A DNA stretch of 64,000 nucleotides from positions 1 to 64,000 of the forward strand of contig JNDT01002242.1 in the NCBI GenBank assembly GCA_000697055.1, in the 5' to 3' direction. The notes beneath the pieces are model-generated. The model saw only the letters and a list, made by a program, of their open reading frames with translations. It did no database searches and was not told the DNA's origin. The translations under genes were made by a program, and so were the position numbers. This stretch comes from Saksenaea vasiformis B4078 (taxonomy: Eukaryota > Mucoromycota > Mucoromycetes > Mucorales > Saksenaeaceae). Shown here one piece after another: positions 59,559-64,000 of the stretch (the stretch's first letter is position 1; every line of letters starts with the position of its first letter).

Positions 59559-62005
59559 CTAAGCCTGATTAGGTTGAGCACAAGCCATGCAACATCGGTC
59601 AGGATACTTAAGATCTACCATGACAAGGATATCAGGTCATGTTTAGAAATAGGACCACGGTGTCTTACCTAATCTATTTCCCCACCATTGTGGAAAACGA
59701 TGTGAGGTACCACTCGCACCTCCCATCAAAGCCATGGCGATAAAGAAGACCATGAGTGAAGTACCGGAATCAAGCGCAGATGATATCAAAAAGTTGTATT
59801 TGATAAACCAAGGGCGATAGTACCGCTTCAGGTACAGCTGCGACAAAAGCACCAGGAAAAAGGAGCAAGTGATCCAGGACGAGTTGGACCCTGGTAATAT
59901 GGACATGCCGATAAGGATTGTGGGGATATTGATGTAATTAAAACCCACAGTTGGGTAACGTCGATGTAACAAATAGAAAGGCACCGGAAGGAAGAAACCA
60001 ATGACAAACGCCCATAGGATGATATAGTACTGTGATCTGGGACCAAACATCACCATAGGTCCGATAGCGCCCCAAGTAATAGCTGCCGCGTTCATTGTCT
60101 GCGGCTTCGAGCCATTCCACACGCTGTTACCGTCAGGGTTAAGGAGTATGTCTTTTTGGCCGGAAATAATACTCTAAAATAATAAGGGCATCTTGTCAGT
60201 GACAGGAGAAACTTCCGGATAAATTGCTTCTTTTTTTTTTTTTTTACCTTGTTTAGAATATAGTTGAAAATGCATCCAATCATCGTTCCCGCAATCTGAT
60301 GCAAGAATATCATCCGAGGAGGTACCTTGAGGTAGTGGCCGATTTTCAAATCCCTCACCATTTGTCCTGCTTGATTCATCGTATTGTAACCCAGTGTTTT
60401 GAAGTACATATTGGCAACGGGTAGACCAGGAAGTACAAATCCACAAATCATCTCTGTCAACACATTCAAACCAAACCTGGCGCCCGTAATAGCTTCAATC
60501 ATATTCAGAGGAAGGGACAACACCGTTGACACAAGAATAGCAAAGATGACACCCCACCAAGGCAACTGGCTATTGTTGATATAGGCAATAGCAATATTGA
60601 GCAGCGTGCCACCGACGTAGATGATGTAGTACCACCATAAAGGAACCTATATCCGTCACATCAGCGGCTTTGAGTGCCGTTTTATGGTGGTTGCTTACCT
60701 CTTTATAAGCCGCCATTAGCCTCATATGAACATCCGCGCGATTTTTCTTCAAGCGATGAAAATTATTCCAGATATCTTTGCCGTAATAGAGCGCAATATG
60801 TGTTATGGATGCGGTGACGCCGAAATTGCTCAAGATGTACTGCAATGCAAAGATGATTGAGAAGTGAGGATAGCCATATTCTTCTAGCTTTGTTGAATTA
60901 AGTGAGTTGTCAGGATTGAGCACTTGTTGCTGAGGATATGGGTAACTTTCAGCAGTGGTACTGTTAACGGCGTAGATGGACGTCGAAATAAATCGGAAGG
61001 ACCGAGCGTTCCAAACGTTCAGGTAATACAGCAACGGGCCCACAATCCACAACAGAACAATTCCGCCGTAAACGTTGAGCTGCACCCATAACGGAAGGAT
61101 AAGGGGGGATGTAGCGGATAGCAAGTTCCAATCAAAACTAAATGATAAGATGCCCATGCCTTCATTCACATTCAGGCCGCCGAATAAGCGCTGAAACCAG
61201 ACAGAGTCTGGCTTTGCCATGCATAGGATAGAAATGCCACCGAGAAGAGGGAACATGTATTGTGGAATAAATTCATACACAAAAATACTGCAGAAAACCG
61301 TAAAAAAGACACGCGTTTGCCAACGTGCACTCTCGTCTTTTCCAGAATTCAGCGTTCGAAGGAGGGAGACAGTTGGTAAGGAAAGCGGCCAAGTAACGTT
61401 TGCGGGATAGACAAGGTACGGACGCAACTGACCAGCAATACCGTACCCTACAAGTTGGGTGGCAATGAGCAACGCAATGGCGCCCGTGGTCGAGGGCGAT
61501 TGGTTGTAATACAGTTCTTGGACGGATAGGATATAGGTTGCGTAGGCCGAGTGGTTGGCAGAAGATACCATGACAAATATACAGGTATGTTCTTTCACAT
61601 TGAATGGCCCTGGATTGAGCCATCGATTTCTTGGTAGGTATTTTGCCCAAGCAGTGCATAGAACATAGCCAACAAGCAACATAAAGGTATCCGTTAGCGG
61701 AATACCCACAGGCTTAAACGACATGAGCTGCGTTACTGATGAACCTAGCGCAGCAAGAAACTGAAAGAGAGAGAGAGGACCGCTAAACATTAGCCAAGCT
61801 AGTCTACTGAGGAAATGAAACCTGCAATTCCCACTAACACCGCCCGCAGCGTTAAACACTTTAAGGATGTATCGTCTTCCATCGTTGCCAGTTCGTTGAC
61901 AATCCGAACTTCGTCGTCGTCTTCCTCTTCTTCAGCGATACTTTTTAATGAATCTGGCTTTTCTGTATCCAATTCGACATTGCTCCTCTTTTCCTCAGAT
62001 CTCAT
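59559..62005 (-). CDS. Oligopeptide transporter, OPT family
   Basis: Five exons: 61808-62005, 60699-61760, 60248-60646, 59669-60173 and 59559-59614, giving about 739 aa, the usual size. An acidic N-terminal tail precedes many membrane helices. Family motifs seen: WLNPGPFNVKEH (the NPG motif), KEVPLWWY across an intron, KVPPR near HQIAG (the KIPPR-like motif), and FPQWWGN near the end. OPT proteins import tetra- and pentapeptides or modified peptides with protons across the plasma membrane. The last exon is inferred: without it the protein would end at 59643, but a good GTAAG donor and TAG acceptor give a cysteine-containing tail (DRCCMACAQ) more like other OPT ends. Substrate is not predictable. 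Confidence 0.9.
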
Positions 62006-62237
62006 GGTGTCTGTCTCTCTGTCGGGTTCTGCTAAGCAGTACGCAGGATCTCGATAGGAAGAAACAAGAGAGAGAAGGAGAGTGAAAGAATAATTACACA
62101 CAATTGTGATAAATAGGCGAAGCTATTTGTTTAATTGGGTTATTTGTTTGTCCTGCCGTCACTCTATCGCAAATCAAAACATGCATGCACCTTCAAAATG
62201 CAACTACATAGGAAATTAAAGCCCAGTAGATAGCCCA

Positions 62238-63975
62238 TTAGTTGGCACCAAAACCCACAGGTTCCACACTTCTATCTTTCTCCTTTGCAAACGCCAGCAC
62301 CTTGTATATTCTCCCCATTTCTGCAGGATCCAGAAGACGCTGGAACCCCTTGACAATGTTCATCCGACTTTCTTGCGATTTTGCGTTTTTCAGCAACATT
62401 TCTAGTCTTGTCTGGATACCAAGTGATTGCAGAAACTTGGATTGTGTCACTGGCCCATAACTGCTCACCGCTAATGGTAAAAAAAGAAAAAAAAAGAAAA
62501 ATCCTTAGCATATTTGTAAACGAAGGAAATAAAAGGATCGAACTTACATGTGCTCTTCTGTATCGCCTTCTTTAACATTGCAAAGTCGACGTCTGCACTT
62601 AGATCTGCGCTGCCAGGGTCGCTCATAGGGTGGACGATTTGATGTTTCCGAATGGCCTAGCCGTTTGCTCCGTTAGATCATAGAGACCTCCTCGTCTTTC
62701 AGCCTACCCGAAGTGTTTCTCCTTGTGCATAATCTTGGCCATAATCAACTACCAATCCAGCACCCCCATGCATATCTACTAAACTTGCCATCTTCTTTAT
62801 GACGTCCCAGCTATCAGGTGATATTTCTACACGGTCGCCTAATTTGCAATCAGAAAACAGCCCTTCTTGATCCAGGAACGTCTTGGAAGCTGTCGTAGGC
62901 AATGGTGAACGCACAATACGAAAGTTGTATTCGCTAACGAAACGCATAAGTGATTATAATTGAAGATAAATTAGAAACATTACGTTTCGTCTGTGTCATC
63001 CATGTCGATCAACAGTTCTCGCCATCCTTCTTCCGTTTTCTTCGCTTGTTATGAGCATCCTTCTTTCCTTTTCTCTGCCATTTACCTCAAACCCGTGAAT
63101 TGGTAGAGCATCAAAAAATTCATGCGCCATAATAAAAGACCATTGCTCTAAATCAAATATGAGTAATCTGTAGCAGGGATGATTTGTAAACCTACGAGGG
63201 ATGAACTCGATGCCGTCATGCCAAGAAATCTGAATACCGTCGGGTCGGGTAATGGTTTCTACAGGAGGACCATGTTCATCCCCCTCTGACCGTACCACGT
63301 CCGAATCCGCGGATCCCTGCACAAGTGCAGAGCGTTGCATTTTCCGCAAGCCAGGACTGGCTTCAATAAGATGGACACCAGTGATTGTCTCATAAAAATA
63401 TGGAAATCGCGCAAGTGCCTTGTATTCATCATTAAGTATATCGTAGAAGATAATACACATCGCTTACCCGCAACATATCACTCATCAATGTTCCTCTACC
63501 CGGACCAAATTCCACAATTTGTGTTTTAGATGGCTTTCCAAGACGCATCCATTCTGTCAAGTACCACACACCGGCAAGCTACTCTATCGAAATCAATCCA
63601 TCATGAGGTGGTTTCCCGTCACTTTCTTTACCTCGCCGAACATTTGGCTAATTTCAGGCGAAGTAACAAAGTCGCCCTTCGTACCAAAGACATCGCCATG
63701 CATGTAATAACCGCTCAAAGGATTCACAAGTACTTGCCGCATGTAATGGGCCATGGTCAACGGTCCGGCTACCTTTAGTTCAACATGCGTCAGTAACCAA
63801 AGTAAAAAGCTCGACATGTAACAAGAAGGACCTTGATCGAATCTTGCAAATGTTTGGCTAATGGTGATAATGGTTCTTTTTTGCTAACGGGCTGCGTGTA
63901 ATGACGTGTCGTGACACATGATCGCGGCCAATGACACCATGTGCGAATGGACACGGGGCGTAGAAAACGGATCAT
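62238..63975 (-). CDS. NDUFAF7/MidA-type mitochondrial protein arginine methyltransferase
   Basis: Nine exons: 63832-63975, 63632-63772, 63468-63578, 63196-63418, 63086-63147, 62984-63039, 62708-62933, 62548-62656 and 62238-62470. They join in frame to about 434 aa (human NDUFAF7 441). The N-terminal Arg-rich stretch is a mitochondrial presequence. Family signatures: GPLTMAHYMRQVL, GDFVTSPEISQMFGE, the SAM-binding EFGPGRGTLM, HEFFDALPIHGFE and GAGLVVDYG. In animals this enzyme dimethylates an arginine of the complex I subunit NDUFS2 and is needed early in complex I assembly. Presence of the gene implies that the fungus keeps respiratory complex I. Some exons are short (56-62 nt) and were placed by family continuity, so borders of exons 5-7 are less certain. 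Confidence 0.9.
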
Positions 63976-64000
63976 GGCAACAAAGGAACATTTTGTTTTT

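Noticed and set aside
59643..59668. OPT stop codon at 59643
   Set aside because: It lies inside a likely 54-nt intron with good donor and acceptor; the further exon to 59559 gives a more typical C-terminus.
1..64000. tRNA genes
   Set aside because: Scanning by eye for B-box-like GGTTCRANTCC on both strands gave no candidate with a plausible cloverleaf; a tRNAscan-type search would be decisive.

Overview
The window looks like a chromosome piece from a filamentous, early-diverging fungus, most likely Mucoromycota (Mucorales-like). Reasons: genes packed with many very short GT-AG introns (mostly 42-60 nt), a Ste12 factor with a C-terminal pair of C2H2 fingers, a mitochondrial-targeted bacterial-type iron-sulfur serine dehydratase, non-LTR retrotransposons, and typical nuclear fungal genes throughout. 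The species cannot be named from the sequence alone.

Layout. (1) 1-12 kb is a graveyard of mobile elements: the 3' end of a LINE, a second LINE (ORF1, broken EEP endonuclease, inter-domain linker), a decayed CMC/Plavaka-like DNA transposase, and a pair of almost identical ~250-bp inverted repeats around the EEP fragment. (2) 12-17.5 kb holds a secreted polyamine oxidase and STE12, both on the minus strand. (3) 17.5-23.5 kb is a 6-kb gap with long pyrimidine/purine tracts, a second copy of a dispersed ~0.6-kb repeat and no gene I can defend. (4) 23.5-32 kb: a Cla4-type PAK kinase, a small two-helix membrane protein, a UBTD1/2-type ubiquitin-domain protein and NDC80. (5) 32-44.6 kb: the giant TRA1/TRRAP gene (16 exons, about 3919 aa). 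(6) 44.6-48.3 kb: a gap with a full-length but broken EF-Tu pseudogene. (7) 48.3-64 kb: an LEA_2 membrane protein, Fe-S L-serine ammonia-lyase, 3-methylcrotonyl-CoA carboxylase alpha subunit, a forkhead factor and a bZIP factor sharing a divergent promoter, an OPT oligopeptide transporter and NDUFAF7.

How the genes relate. They are ordinary eukaryotic neighbours, not an operon. Themes recur: Cla4/PAK and Ste12 belong to the Rho-GTPase/MAPK morphogenesis and mating circuit; Ndc80 serves the kinetochore; Tra1 is the activator-binding scaffold of SAGA and NuA4; the serine dehydratase, MCC alpha and OPT transporter handle amino acids and peptides; NDUFAF7 serves respiratory complex I assembly.

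Exon-intron models were built by eye from frame continuity, splice consensus and protein-family continuity. Spans given for genes include introns. I found no convincing tRNA, rRNA, CRISPR array or clearly novel multi-gene system. The most unusual items are two GC-AG introns in one kinase gene, the serine dehydratase with perfectly spaced iron-sulfur cysteines and a C-terminal cysteine, the EF-Tu pseudogene, and the young inverted-repeat unit wrapped round a LINE endonuclease fragment.
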